Source: JAKVKY01 sp964293585
Lineage (GTDB): Bacteria; Bacillota; Negativicutes; Acidaminococcales; Acidaminococcaceae
Reading direction: 5' to 3'
Assembly (NCBI GenBank): GCA_964293585.1
Contig: CAXYYS010000032.1
Coordinates: 1 to 20,742 of the forward strand
Length of the DNA stretch: 20,742 nt
Shown here: piece by piece, positions 6,901 to 14,969 of the stretch
Layout of the letters: each line of letters opens with the position of its first letter
Position numbering within the stretch: the first letter of the stretch is position 1
Position numbers and translations under genes: made by a program
The notes under the pieces: generated by a model
The model's database searches: none
Told to the model about the DNA's origin: nothing
The model's input: the letters and a program-made list of their open reading frames with translations, nothing else

Positions 6901-7700
6901 TTGTTGAAATTGATAAATTTGGTGAAGCAAGTATCAGCGCTGTCAACATGGCCGTACCTGTCTTTGATGGTGCCCATGACCGCGACATGCATGATACCAT
7001 GGAATTAGCCGGAGTTAACCTGACCGGCAAGACTATCCTGTATGATGGACGTACCGGTGAACCGTTTGATAATCCGGTAACGGTTGGTGTGGTTTACATG
7101 TTGAAGCTGCATCATCTGGTCGCAGATAAGATTCACGCCCGTAGTACTGGCCCGTACAGCCTGGTAACTCAGCAGCCTTTGGGTGGCAAAGCCCAGTTTG
7201 GCGGCCAGAGGTTCGGCGAAATGGAAGTTTGGGCGCTGGAAGCTTATGGTGCCGCTTACACCCTGCAGGAAATCCTGACCGTGAAGTCCGATGATGTGGT
7301 AGGTCGTGTTAAGACCTATGAAGCTATTGTCAAAGGTGAGAATGTGCCAGAACCTGGAGTTCCAGAATCCTTTAAAGTTTTAATCAAGGAACTGCAGAGC
7401 ATCGGTTTGGATATCCGCGTTTTGAACGAGGATGATGAAGAAATCACCCTGGATGACCAGGATGATGATATCATGAACCAGCCAAGTGAGATTGAAGAAG
7501 AGATGCAGGCACAACAGCAGGCTCCTTCGGATGGCGGTACAACAGAGTCTTATAGTGAGGATTCTAACTATAATGGTACCGAGAATACTGAGGGAGATAT
7601 CATTGCTGAACTTGGCAATATGACCGTGAAGAGCGGTGAAGAATTAAATGCCAAGCTGGATGACGATGAAGAAACTGTTACCAAGAAATCTGAGGAATAG
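3954..7700 (+). CDS. rpoB: DNA-directed RNA polymerase subunit beta
   Basis: A complete 1248-residue beta subunit. The start is taken as ATG 3954: AAGGAG (3937-3942) lies 11 bases upstream and GTGAGG 6 bases upstream, while the in-frame GTG at 3942 overlaps that site. The rifampicin pocket is intact: residues D450, H460 and S465 correspond to E. coli D516, H526 and S531 within DQNNPLAELTHKRRLSALG, so the wild type should be rifampicin sensitive at these positions. Downstream GRMCPIETPEGPNIGLI, the GNKGVVSRI segment and the C-terminal KAQFGGQRFGEMEVWALEAY region that contacts beta' are all present. The last 90 residues (about 1159-1248) form a very acidic, low-complexity tail, as in several Firmicutes. 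rpoC follows after 17 bases. Confidence 0.98.
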   Translation: MFKPVPVGDRTRYSYGRINEVLPMPHLIDLQRKSYEWFIKEGLEEIFHDISPIKDFNGNLELSFESFELGEPKYGIQECKDRDATYSAPLNVNVRLLYKDTGEIKESRVFMGDFPLMTPTGTFIINGAERVIVSQLVRSPGVYYDIEQDPSGKKLYGTTVIPNRGAWIEYETDLNDIIYARVDRTRKLPATILLRALGLEKNSEIVDLFGDSKNVLVTLEKDTTTNKEDAMVEIYKKLRPGEPPTLENARQLIESTFYDNKRYDLANVGRYKLNKKLGWRNRLQGTTLAEPLVDKESGEIIVPEGTLMTDAVLDKVEKSHVFAKQGLYTQMIEGKGHNLKLIFTSAIPEKLRTITVEDVLASFGYLLNVIDGYGEKDDIDHLGNRRVRCVGELLQNQFRIGLARMERVVKERMTIQDAEGITPQALINIRPVVAAIKEFFGSSQLSQFMDQNNPLAELTHKRRLSALGPGGLSRERAGYEVRDVHNSHYGRMCPIETPEGPNIGLIGSLSTFAVINKYGFIETPYRKVDKAHRRVTEEIEYLPADEEDKYIVAQANEPLDDKGYFLGDRVTARRRNDVLSLSPDQVDYMDVSPKQVVSIATALIPFLENDDANRALMGANMQRQAVPLLTTQAPVVGTGMEYKVAVDSGNCILAKRAGTVERVTGDKIVVKTRNGELDTYEVLKFKRSNQGTCVNQRPVVFKGDKVKANQVLADGPATDHGELALGHNVIVAYMPWEGYNYEDAVLLSEDLVKADVYTSIHIEEYDCDARETKLGPETITRDIPNVSEEARKDLDERGIIRIGAEVRPGDILVGKVTPKGETELTAEERLVRAVFNEKAREERDSSLRVPHGEAGIIVSVKVFNRDNGDELPPGVNEQVRVHIAQKRKISEGDKMAGRHGNKGVVSRILPREDMPFLPSGEPVQIVLNPLGVPSRMNIGQILECHLGWAARSLGLQIQAQDSTLPARLKKAGYDVKKYGMPKIVEIDKFGEASISAVNMAVPVFDGAHDRDMHDTMELAGVNLTGKTILYDGRTGEPFDNPVTVGVVYMLKLHHLVADKIHARSTGPYSLVTQQPLGGKAQFGGQRFGEMEVWALEAYGAAYTLQEILTVKSDDVVGRVKTYEAIVKGENVPEPGVPESFKVLIKELQSIGLDIRVLNEDDEEITLDDQDDDIMNQPSEIEEEMQAQQQAPSDGGTTESYSEDSNYNGTENTEGDIIAELGNMTVKSGEELNAKLDDDEETVTKKSEE

Positions 7701-7717
7701 AAGGGAGCGGACGGTTC

Positions 7718-10700
7718 TTGCTGGATGTAAATAATTTTGTTTCAATGCGTATCGGTCTCGCTTCACCTGAGCTGATCAGGTCATGGTCCTATGGCGAGGT
7801 TAAGAAACCGGAGACCATCAACTACAGAACTTTGAAACCGGAAACAGATGGTTTGTTCTGTGAAAGAATATTTGGACCTACCAAAGATTGGGAATGTCAC
7901 TGCGGTAAATATAAACGTATCCGTTATAAAGGTATCATCTGCGATAAATGTGGCGTAGAAGTTACCCGTTCTAAGGTACGTCGTGACCGCATGGGTCATA
8001 TTGAACTGGCTGCCCCGGTTTCCCATATCTGGTATTTTAAGGGAATTCCCAGCCGCATGGGGTTAATTTTGGATATTACCCCGCGCAACCTGGAAAAAGT
8101 TTTATATTTTGTGAATTACATTGTCCTGGATCCCGGCAGCACACCTTTGCAGAAGGAACAATTGCTGACCGGGGCCGAGTTCATGGCTGCCAGGGATAAG
8201 TATCCTGATAGTGGTCTGCGTGCCGAAATGGGTGCAGCAGCTATCAAAGAGCTCCTGGTAGAAATTAATGTGCCGGAACTGGCTGCACAGCTGCGTGCCG
8301 AGCTGAAAGGTGCCACCGGTCAGAAAAAGGTGCGTATCGTTCGCCGTCTGGAAGTAGCGGAAGCTTTCTTGAAATCCGGTAATGAACCTTCCTGGATGAT
8401 CCTGGATGTGGTACCGGTTATTCCTCCGGAACTGCGCCCCATGGTGCAGCTGGATGGCGGTCGCTTTGCGACATCTGATTTAAATGACCTGTATCGTCGT
8501 GTTATCAACCGTAATAACAGGCTGAAACGCCTGTTGGAACTTAACGCTCCTAACATTATCGTACGTAATGAAAAAAGAATGCTGCAGGAAGCTGTCGACG
8601 CCCTGATTGATAATGGTCGCCGCGGCCGTCCTGTAACAGGCCCAGGCAATCGTCCTTTAAAATCTTTAAGCGATATGCTTAAAGGTAAGCAAGGCCGTTT
8701 CCGCCAGAACTTGTTAGGTAAGCGTGTTGACTATTCCGGCCGTAGCGTAATTGTGGTTGGACCTGAGTTAAAGATGCATCAGTGCGGTCTGCCTAAAGAT
8801 ATGGCCCTGGAACTTTTCAAACCGTTCGTGATGAAACGTCTGGTTATTGATGGCAAGGCTACAAATATTAAGGCTGCAAAGCGGATGGTAGAGCGTGCTA
8901 ATGCAGAGGTCTGGGATGTACTGGAAGATGTTATCAAGGAACATCCGGTACTCTTGAACCGTGCACCGACGCTGCATCGTTTGGGCATTCAGGCATTTGA
9001 GCCTATCTTGTCGGAAGGCCGGGCCATTAAATTACATCCTCTGGTCTGCACTGCCTATAACGCAGACTTTGATGGCGACCAGATGGCCGTGCATTTGCCT
9101 TTGTCTGCCGAAGCGCAGTCTGAGGCAAGGATGCTGATGATGTCCGTAAATAACATCCTGGCTCCTAAAGATGGAAAACCTGTAGCTGTACCTACTCAGG
9201 ATATGGTGTTAGGTGCGTACTACATGACTATCGTCCGCGAAGGTGCTAAAGGCGAAGGTCATGCTTTCTCCAGCGTTAATGAAGCTATGCTGGCTTATTT
9301 CCACGGGACAGTTGGTTTACAGGCGCGCATTAAGATTTTGATTCCTAATGATCATATTTATAATGGTCCTGAAGGCAAAGGGCTGACCAAGGTTATTACT
9401 ACCGTTGGTAATGCTATGTACAATGAAGCTCTGCCTAAAGAGATGCGTTATTATCATCAGGAAAAAGATCCTAAGACCAAAAAGATGGTATGGCATCTGG
9501 GTAAGCTGATTGATAAGAAAGAGTTGGGCCGTCTGGTAGCTAAGGCTCATAAACTGTATGGTAACCTGGGTACGGCCAATGTGCTGGATATCGTTAAAAA
9601 GATGGGTTATGATAATGCCTGCAAAGCTGGTATTTCCATCGCCGTTTCCGATATCAAGATTCCGGCAGAAAAGGCGATTATCCTGGCAGATGCCGAAAAA
9701 CAGGTTGATAAGACAGAGCGGATGTTCCGTCGCGGCTTAATGAGCAGTGAAGAACGTCACCGTAAAGTAATTGATATTTGGACCAAAGCAACAGACGATG
9801 TTGGTAACAAGTTGATGAAGACCGCCATGGATCCGTTTAATCCTATCCATATGATGGCAAACTCCGGTGCCCGTGGTAACGTGCAGCAGATTCGCCAGCT
9901 GGCAGGTATGCGTGGCTTGATGGCCGACCCGTCCGGCCGTATCATTGACCGTCCTATCAAAGCAAACTTCCGTGAAGGTCTGACCGTTTTGGAATACTTT
10001 ATTTCCACGCACGGCGCCCGCAAAGGTTTGGCGGACACGGCTTTAAGAACGGCAGACTCTGGTTATCTGACCCGTCGTCTGGTAGACGTTGCTCAGGATG
10101 TAATTGTCCGTGAGGATGATTGCGATGTGGTAACGTTGAACATGGTGCGTGAACGTAACCGTCTGCGCAAGCAAGTTCTGGGTGCCAGTGCGAATAAGAT
10201 GCGGGAACTGGTTATCGGCAGGGTTCTGGCTGCGAATATAATCAATGAGCAGACCGGCGAACCGATTGCTGAAGCTGATACCATGATTTCGGCAGACCTG
10301 TATCAGCGTTTGCTGGATGAAAAAGTAACAGAGATTTCCCTGTATCTAAATGATGACGAAACTGGTGAAGCTACCGAAAAGATGCAAATTAACATTACCG
10401 ATGCTGATGCCGCCGTTTATCTGAAAGAAAAATTGGAGCATGGTTTCCTGGGTAAGGAGATTGTGGGCGACATTGTTAATGCTGAAGGTAAGGTTATTGC
10501 TAAAGACGGTACCAAGTTGACTGAGAAAGAAATCACTCAGGTCCTGGCAGATGATTCCATTCATGCTGTCCGGATCAGAAACAACGAGATTACCGGCGTA
10601 GAAATTGGTGCTATTACCGAAGGTAGAAACAAGCAAACCATCATTGAATCCCTGCAAGACCGTATTACAGGTCGTTTCTTGGCAGAATCAATTAAGAATA

Positions 10701-11785
10701 AGAGTGGCAAGGTCCTGTATCCTATCAATACCTACATTACGGATGCCATTGCAGAAAAGATTGCTGCCGTCCGGGAAAAGGTAAAGGTGCGCAGTGTCCT
10801 GACCTGTAAGTCTAAGATTGGTGTTTGCTGCAAGTGTTACGGCCGTAACCTGGCAACAGATAAGATCGTGGATGTAGGCGAGGCTGTAGGTACAATTGCA
10901 GCCCAGGCCATTGGTGAACCTGGTACGCAGTTAACGATGCGTACATTCCATACCGGCGGTGTAGCTGGCGGCGATGATATCACTCAGGGCTTACCTCGTG
11001 TTGAGGAGTTGTTCGAAGCACGTAAACCTAAGCATCCGGGTGTTATTGCTGAAAACGCCGGCACAGTTCATATCTCTGATGCCGAAGGGCAACGTAAGAT
11101 TACTGTTACAGGTGATCCCAAGAGTGATGTTCCGGAACAGACTTACCCGATTCCGTATGGTGCTAAGCTGGCTGTAACTGAAGATACACAAGTTGAAGTG
11201 GGCGATAGTTTGACAGAAGGTTCACTCAATCCCCATGATATCCTGCGTATTAGTGGTGTTCAGGCTACGCAAAGGTATATCGTACAACAGGTATTGGGCG
11301 TTTATAAGTCTCAAGGCGTAGAGATTAACGACAAGCATATTGAAGTTATGGTACGCCAGATGATGCGTAAGATCAGGGTTGATGAGGCCGGCGATACCGG
11401 TATGTTGCCCGGTGATTATGTTGATGTTGCAGATTTTGACGCACAAAATGCCGTTGCAGTGGAAGCAGGAAAAGAACCGGCGGAAGGCAGACCAATCCTT
11501 CTGGGTATCACTAAGGCTTCTCTGGCTACGGATTCCTTCTTGTCGGCTGCTTCCTTCCAGGAAACAACGCGTGTTTTGACTGATGCCGCCATTAAGGGTA
11601 AGGTTGATCCACTAGTAGGTCTGAAGGAAAACGTCATCATCGGTAAATTGATCCCGGCTGGTACGGGTATGCGTTATTACCGTGATGTTCAGTTGAAGTA
11701 CGAGAAACAGCAACCGGAAGATGCGGCAGTTTCCACAGAGATTTCTACGGATGCTGCTTTAGCGACAACGCCGGAAGCAAAATAA
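7718..11785 (+). CDS. rpoC: DNA-directed RNA polymerase subunit beta' with an inserted repeat region
   Basis: A complete 1355-residue beta' subunit starting at TTG 7718, 11 bases after AAGGGAG; the next in-frame ATG would delete the conserved LDVNNF start. The N-terminal zinc site is C60, C62, C75 and C78. The catalytic NADFDGDQM motif places the magnesium aspartates at D450, D452 and D454. The trigger loop (GTQLTMRTFHTGGVAGGDD) has no E. coli-type SI3 insertion. The second zinc site is C802, C1030, C1037 and C1040. Between C802 and L979 there are 176 residues where Bacillus has about 20, which accounts for the whole excess over the 1199-residue Bacillus protein. The insertion looks like two extra copies of the module that follows it. 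A strong terminator ends the operon. Confidence 0.98.
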   Translation: MLDVNNFVSMRIGLASPELIRSWSYGEVKKPETINYRTLKPETDGLFCERIFGPTKDWECHCGKYKRIRYKGIICDKCGVEVTRSKVRRDRMGHIELAAPVSHIWYFKGIPSRMGLILDITPRNLEKVLYFVNYIVLDPGSTPLQKEQLLTGAEFMAARDKYPDSGLRAEMGAAAIKELLVEINVPELAAQLRAELKGATGQKKVRIVRRLEVAEAFLKSGNEPSWMILDVVPVIPPELRPMVQLDGGRFATSDLNDLYRRVINRNNRLKRLLELNAPNIIVRNEKRMLQEAVDALIDNGRRGRPVTGPGNRPLKSLSDMLKGKQGRFRQNLLGKRVDYSGRSVIVVGPELKMHQCGLPKDMALELFKPFVMKRLVIDGKATNIKAAKRMVERANAEVWDVLEDVIKEHPVLLNRAPTLHRLGIQAFEPILSEGRAIKLHPLVCTAYNADFDGDQMAVHLPLSAEAQSEARMLMMSVNNILAPKDGKPVAVPTQDMVLGAYYMTIVREGAKGEGHAFSSVNEAMLAYFHGTVGLQARIKILIPNDHIYNGPEGKGLTKVITTVGNAMYNEALPKEMRYYHQEKDPKTKKMVWHLGKLIDKKELGRLVAKAHKLYGNLGTANVLDIVKKMGYDNACKAGISIAVSDIKIPAEKAIILADAEKQVDKTERMFRRGLMSSEERHRKVIDIWTKATDDVGNKLMKTAMDPFNPIHMMANSGARGNVQQIRQLAGMRGLMADPSGRIIDRPIKANFREGLTVLEYFISTHGARKGLADTALRTADSGYLTRRLVDVAQDVIVREDDCDVVTLNMVRERNRLRKQVLGASANKMRELVIGRVLAANIINEQTGEPIAEADTMISADLYQRLLDEKVTEISLYLNDDETGEATEKMQINITDADAAVYLKEKLEHGFLGKEIVGDIVNAEGKVIAKDGTKLTEKEITQVLADDSIHAVRIRNNEITGVEIGAITEGRNKQTIIESLQDRITGRFLAESIKNKSGKVLYPINTYITDAIAEKIAAVREKVKVRSVLTCKSKIGVCCKCYGRNLATDKIVDVGEAVGTIAAQAIGEPGTQLTMRTFHTGGVAGGDDITQGLPRVEELFEARKPKHPGVIAENAGTVHISDAEGQRKITVTGDPKSDVPEQTYPIPYGAKLAVTEDTQVEVGDSLTEGSLNPHDILRISGVQATQRYIVQQVLGVYKSQGVEINDKHIEVMVRQMMRKIRVDEAGDTGMLPGDYVDVADFDAQNAVAVEAGKEPAEGRPILLGITKASLATDSFLSAASFQETTRVLTDAAIKGKVDPLVGLKENVIIGKLIPAGTGMRYYRDVQLKYEKQQPEDAAVSTEISTDAALATTPEAK
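10202..10807 (+). repeat. Three tandem copies of a ~50-residue module within rpoC
   Basis: At the protein level, residues about 829-878, 906-955 and 979-1028 align as three divergent copies. Each follows the plan hydrophobic-G-R/K, then A/G-x-x-I, a turn with N-x-x-G-x-x-I/L, a T/I-rich strand, and a final helix ending V-x-x-V/I-x-[IV]-R. The third copy is the normal one that leads into the zinc cysteines LTC. Copies one and two make up most of the extra sequence. Confidence 0.7.
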
Positions 11786-11815
11786 ACTTTTTGACTACAG
11801 AATATTTTTGAATAT

Positions 11816-11850
11816 TAGTCTCCAGGTTACTAGCCTGGAGACTATTTTTT
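11816..11850 (+). terminator. Strong Rho-independent terminator after rpoC
   Basis: AGTCTCCAGG (11817-11826) pairs perfectly with CCTGGAGACT (11834-11843) over a TTACTAG loop, with T11816-A11844 extending the stem, followed by six T (11845-11850). Confidence 0.95.
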
Positions 11851-12258
11851 ATGTAAGAAGTAGGTGGGAATAAAAAATATTTTCTTCTTTGTATGATAGT
11901 AGTATTCGAAATACTTCTTAAAAAAAGGATGGATTTCACCCTTTGGGTAATATACAAAGGAAATTTTTAGAGTTAAACTTTAACTAAAATTAAACGTAAA
12001 AATGTATAATAGCTAGTACGATTACAGTGGTAGAATTTTAATTGTGGCGACGAGATGAACCAATATTTTGGTTTAGATAAATGGTTAGATTTTGAATTGT
12101 TTGGTTCGGTCAGAAAATGACAAAAACAGTAAAAAATTTTCCACAATAAAGCATTTGTGATATAATATAAGGGCCAAATTACAAGTTTGCTAATTTTTCA
12201 CAGTTTCTAATACGTAATAAAATTTATTAAACAGCAATTATGCCTGAGGAGGGGTACT
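11851..12258 (+). other. AT-rich intergenic region between rpoC and the polysaccharide cluster
   Basis: No convincing gene lies in these 408 bases. Visible elements are a 9-bp inverted repeat TAAGAAGTA (11854-11862) with TACTTCTTA (11912-11920); a short palindrome AGTATT-CGA-AATACT (11901-11915); CCTTTG (11940-11945) pairing with CAAAGG (11955-11960) and followed by AAATTTTT, a weak terminator-like shape; an isolated TATAAT (12005-12010) without a good -35; AACCAA (12058-12063) pairing with TTGGTT (12068-12073); a 21-codon open frame at 12055-12120; and the promoter at 12138-12166. The length and the density of dyads suggest regulated expression of the downstream cluster. Confidence 0.6.
12138..12166 (+). 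promoter_or_regulatory. Extended -10 promoter of the polysaccharide cluster
   Basis: TATAAT (12161-12166) is a perfect -10 preceded by TGA (12158-12160), the extended -10 form. TTTCCA (12138-12143) lies 17 bases upstream and matches four of six -35 positions. Transcription would start near 12173, giving a leader of about 85 bases before the first gene. Confidence 0.75.
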
Positions 12259-13575
12259 ATGGGAGTGTTACAGGCTATTAAAGGTGGTAAAAGAAAACTG
12301 GCGGTGGTAGGTTTGGGCTATGTAGGTCTGCCGCTGGCACTAGCTTTTGCTGCAAAGCTGCCCACTATTGGTTTTGATAATAATAGGCAAAAGTTAGCTT
12401 TGTATAGAAAGGGTATCGATCCCACGGAAGAAGTGGGTGATGCTGCCGTAAAAAATACAAAGTTGGTTTTTACAGGTGAAGCTAAAGATTTACGTGAGGC
12501 AGCCATGATTATTGTGGCTGTACCAACACCTGTTAATGGGGATAAGACGCCGGACCTGCAACCGGTTATCAGCGCCAGCCGCATTGTTGGCAAAAATATT
12601 AGCAAGGGAACCATAGTATGTTTTGAATCTACGGTTTACCCCGGTGTAACAGAAGACATATGCGGTAAGATCATTGCTGAAGAGTCCGGACTGGTCTGTG
12701 GTAAAGATTTTAAGCTGGCCTATTCTCCTGAGCGCATCAATCCTGGTGACAAAAAACATCGTCTGGCCAATATCAGAAAAATAGTTTCGGGTATGGATGC
12801 GGCTACTTTGAAAGAAGTAGAAGCTATCTACAGTCTGATCATTGAAGCAGGCGTTTTCCCGGTTTCTACGATTAAAGTTGCCGAAGCTGCTAAGCTTGTA
12901 GAAAATGCGCAGCGCGATATTAATATTGCCTTTATGAATGAACTGTCCATGGCTTTTAACCGCATGAATATCGACACTACGGAAGTGGTGGCGGCGATGA
13001 ATACAAAATGGAATGCCCTGGGTTTTAAACCTGGTCTTGTGGGGGGACATTGCATCGGAGTTGATCCATACTATTTTATTTATGAAGCAGAGAAGTACGG
13101 TTACCACAGCCAGATTATCGCTGCCGGCCGTCGTGTTAACGATGATATGTCACGTTATGTGGCACAATGCGTGGTGGAAAAATTAATTGCTGGCGACATT
13201 AAGGTTAAGGGTGCCAAGGTGTATGTATTTGGTGCTACCTTTAAAGAAAATTGTCCGGATGTTCGGAACAGCCGTCCTTTGGATGTCTGCACCTGGCTTG
13301 AGGAATATGGGGTGGAAGTACATCTGGTGGATCCGGTAGCGGATGTTACAGGATTGGAGCCAAAATTCAGAAAGATGTTAGTACCTCAAAACCAGGTTAA
13401 GGGAGCGGATGCCTTGGTCTTTGCGGTTGCCCATACGGAATTTTCTAAGTATACAGCTAAAAAACTGCAAGCTTTATATAAAAAGTCTGATAAGCATAAA
13501 GTTTTGATTGATGTTAAGGGAATGTTTGCTAAAAAAACTATGGAAAAAGCCGGGTTCCTGTACTGGAGCTTGTAA
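12259..13575 (+). CDS. UDP-N-acetyl-D-hexosamine 6-dehydrogenase (TviB/WbpO type)
   Basis: A 438-residue nucleotide-sugar dehydrogenase. The family oxidises C6 of a UDP-sugar twice with NAD+, here probably UDP-GlcNAc or UDP-GalNAc to the corresponding uronic acid. Visible motifs are the NAD-binding GLGYVG (residues 18-23), VPTPVNGDKTPDL, ESTVYPG, SPERINPGDKKH, NAQRDINIAFMNEL, and the catalytic-cysteine motif GHCIGVDPYY (C265). FKENCPDVRNSR follows in the C-terminal domain. These match TviB (Vi antigen) and WbpO more closely than UDP-glucose dehydrogenases of the Ugd type. The ATG has AGGAGG six bases upstream. It is first in the cluster, so it should supply the uronic precursor for the synthase encoded downstream. 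Which epimer it uses cannot be read from sequence. Confidence 0.9.
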   Translation: MGVLQAIKGGKRKLAVVGLGYVGLPLALAFAAKLPTIGFDNNRQKLALYRKGIDPTEEVGDAAVKNTKLVFTGEAKDLREAAMIIVAVPTPVNGDKTPDLQPVISASRIVGKNISKGTIVCFESTVYPGVTEDICGKIIAEESGLVCGKDFKLAYSPERINPGDKKHRLANIRKIVSGMDAATLKEVEAIYSLIIEAGVFPVSTIKVAEAAKLVENAQRDINIAFMNELSMAFNRMNIDTTEVVAAMNTKWNALGFKPGLVGGHCIGVDPYYFIYEAEKYGYHSQIIAAGRRVNDDMSRYVAQCVVEKLIAGDIKVKGAKVYVFGATFKENCPDVRNSRPLDVCTWLEEYGVEVHLVDPVADVTGLEPKFRKMLVPQNQVKGADALVFAVAHTEFSKYTAKKLQALYKKSDKHKVLIDVKGMFAKKTMEKAGFLYWSL

Positions 13576-13593
13576 GAAAGTGAGGGTCAACTT

Positions 13594-14925
13594 ATGAAAA
13601 ATAAAACACTGATAACAACAGCGATAATTTTGTCATTTTGCTCAGCCCTGCCGGTTTTTGCCGAAGTTAAAGCAACGCCGGAAAAACCGACCTGTTCCGC
13701 ACAGATGGAGGCACCCAAGACTGGTGCCGATTCACACGATATTCCGGAAGAAGCTTATGATGATATGCAGACGCTGGTCACCATGGGCATGGTTAATTTG
13801 CCAGCAGGTGTTATGGATGTGCGTTCCGGTAATTTTACCCGTAATGATATGGCCATTCTTACTATGCAGGCGATGGATGCAACCGGAGCTAAAGATGCTT
13901 CTATAGATGGCTTGAATCATGATATCTTTTTACGCCGGCAAGGGGCCAAAGAAGTTCTGGATTTGAAACGAATTTTTACCCCGGAATTAAAGAATTATGG
14001 TATGAAGGCTAAAACACTGGCTGCTAGTACCAAGATGTCTTCTGAAGCCAAGGATTTAAAGAAGTCTGAAGAACGTGACTGGAAGATTAGTGGTGAACTA
14101 AGGTATAGCTATGACCATAATACCGGGGCAGACAAGTACCAATGGAATGATAGCCGCATCAGGGCCAGGGTTTATCTGGAAGCCAAAATTAATGATGACT
14201 GGCATGCTTTCGGTATGGTCGAGGGCAACAAGCATTTCCTGGATGATCATCATACTAATGATGACTGGTTTGAACATTCCCGTATTTATGTACGCGGTTT
14301 AACCGGTGCCACTATCCTGACTGCAGGCCGTTACGGCTATATGCTGGGAGAAGGTAATATTTACGATTCTTCTATTACGGGTATCACAGCTAACGTAGGC
14401 GAGCCTATTAATTATGAAGCTACTATAGGCAAGACAGAAGCCGATGGTAAGATGGCGGCTTTAATTGCAACTTACAAAAATGAACGCGCAGAGTATGGCG
14501 TTGGGTATTCCAAGTTTGACGAGGATGATTGGGGTACTGGCGACAAGCAAATTGGCCATGCCTGGGTTAACTATCATGTAGGTAAGGCCAAAGTGGGCAT
14601 CATGGGGCTGACCAGTGACAAGGAAGATGCTGATGGTCGTAAAAATGGTTTCGTGGCTAGTGCTCAATATGGAAGACTGCAAAGCTGGAAACCGGGTTCT
14701 TCTGAGTTCGATATCAAGTATTACCGGCAGCCGGTAGGAACCTATGTGGCGCATACCATGACTGGTTTAGGCGGTTATATGCAAGGCTTCCGTGGTCCGG
14801 GGGCTATGTGGTATTATACTTTATTCCCTAATACGGTTTTAGGGATAGAGTATTATGATTTGAATGATCTGGTAACGGATGAGAAAGGGCGTACCCTTTG
14901 GACACAAGTTTCATTCTATTTCTAA
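13594..14925 (+). CDS. Outer-membrane beta-barrel porin with an SLH-like N-terminal region
   Basis: A 443-residue exported protein. A signal peptide ends at VFA (residues 21-23). Residues about 49-94 (IPEEAYDDMQTLVTMGMV to FTRNDMAILTMQAM) follow the S-layer homology plan, with the TR-x-[DE] helix start, though without the usual glycine spacing. A charged helical linker (about 110-160) follows. From W163 to the end there are alternating amphipathic strands rich in Tyr, Trp and Gly, ending in the aromatic pattern VSFYF typical of outer-membrane barrels recognised by Bam. This layout matches OmpM-like porins of Negativicutes that tether the outer membrane to peptidoglycan-linked polyamine. It starts 18 bases after the dehydrogenase with GTGAGGG as ribosome site. 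The position suggests a polysaccharide exit channel; a general porin remains possible. Confidence 0.8.
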   Translation: MKNKTLITTAIILSFCSALPVFAEVKATPEKPTCSAQMEAPKTGADSHDIPEEAYDDMQTLVTMGMVNLPAGVMDVRSGNFTRNDMAILTMQAMDATGAKDASIDGLNHDIFLRRQGAKEVLDLKRIFTPELKNYGMKAKTLAASTKMSSEAKDLKKSEERDWKISGELRYSYDHNTGADKYQWNDSRIRARVYLEAKINDDWHAFGMVEGNKHFLDDHHTNDDWFEHSRIYVRGLTGATILTAGRYGYMLGEGNIYDSSITGITANVGEPINYEATIGKTEADGKMAALIATYKNERAEYGVGYSKFDEDDWGTGDKQIGHAWVNYHVGKAKVGIMGLTSDKEDADGRKNGFVASAQYGRLQSWKPGSSEFDIKYYRQPVGTYVAHTMTGLGGYMQGFRGPGAMWYYTLFPNTVLGIEYYDLNDLVTDEKGRTLWTQVSFYF

Positions 14926-14969
14926 ATTAGCGAGAATTATATGAGTTAGAACTAGTGGGGGAAGTCAAA

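Noticed and set aside
6312..6992. A 226-codon open frame on the minus strand inside rpoB
   Set aside because: It lies antisense to highly conserved coding sequence and has no known protein pattern; long antisense frames are common opposite such genes.
12005..12010. An isolated perfect TATAAT as a second promoter for the polysaccharide cluster
   Set aside because: No -35 box lies at 16-18 bases; the nearest TTAACT needs a 19-base spacer. Kept only as a note in the intergenic entry.
12490..13107. A 205-codon minus-strand frame inside the dehydrogenase gene
   Set aside because: It is antisense to a clear enzyme with intact motifs and shows no domain pattern of its own.
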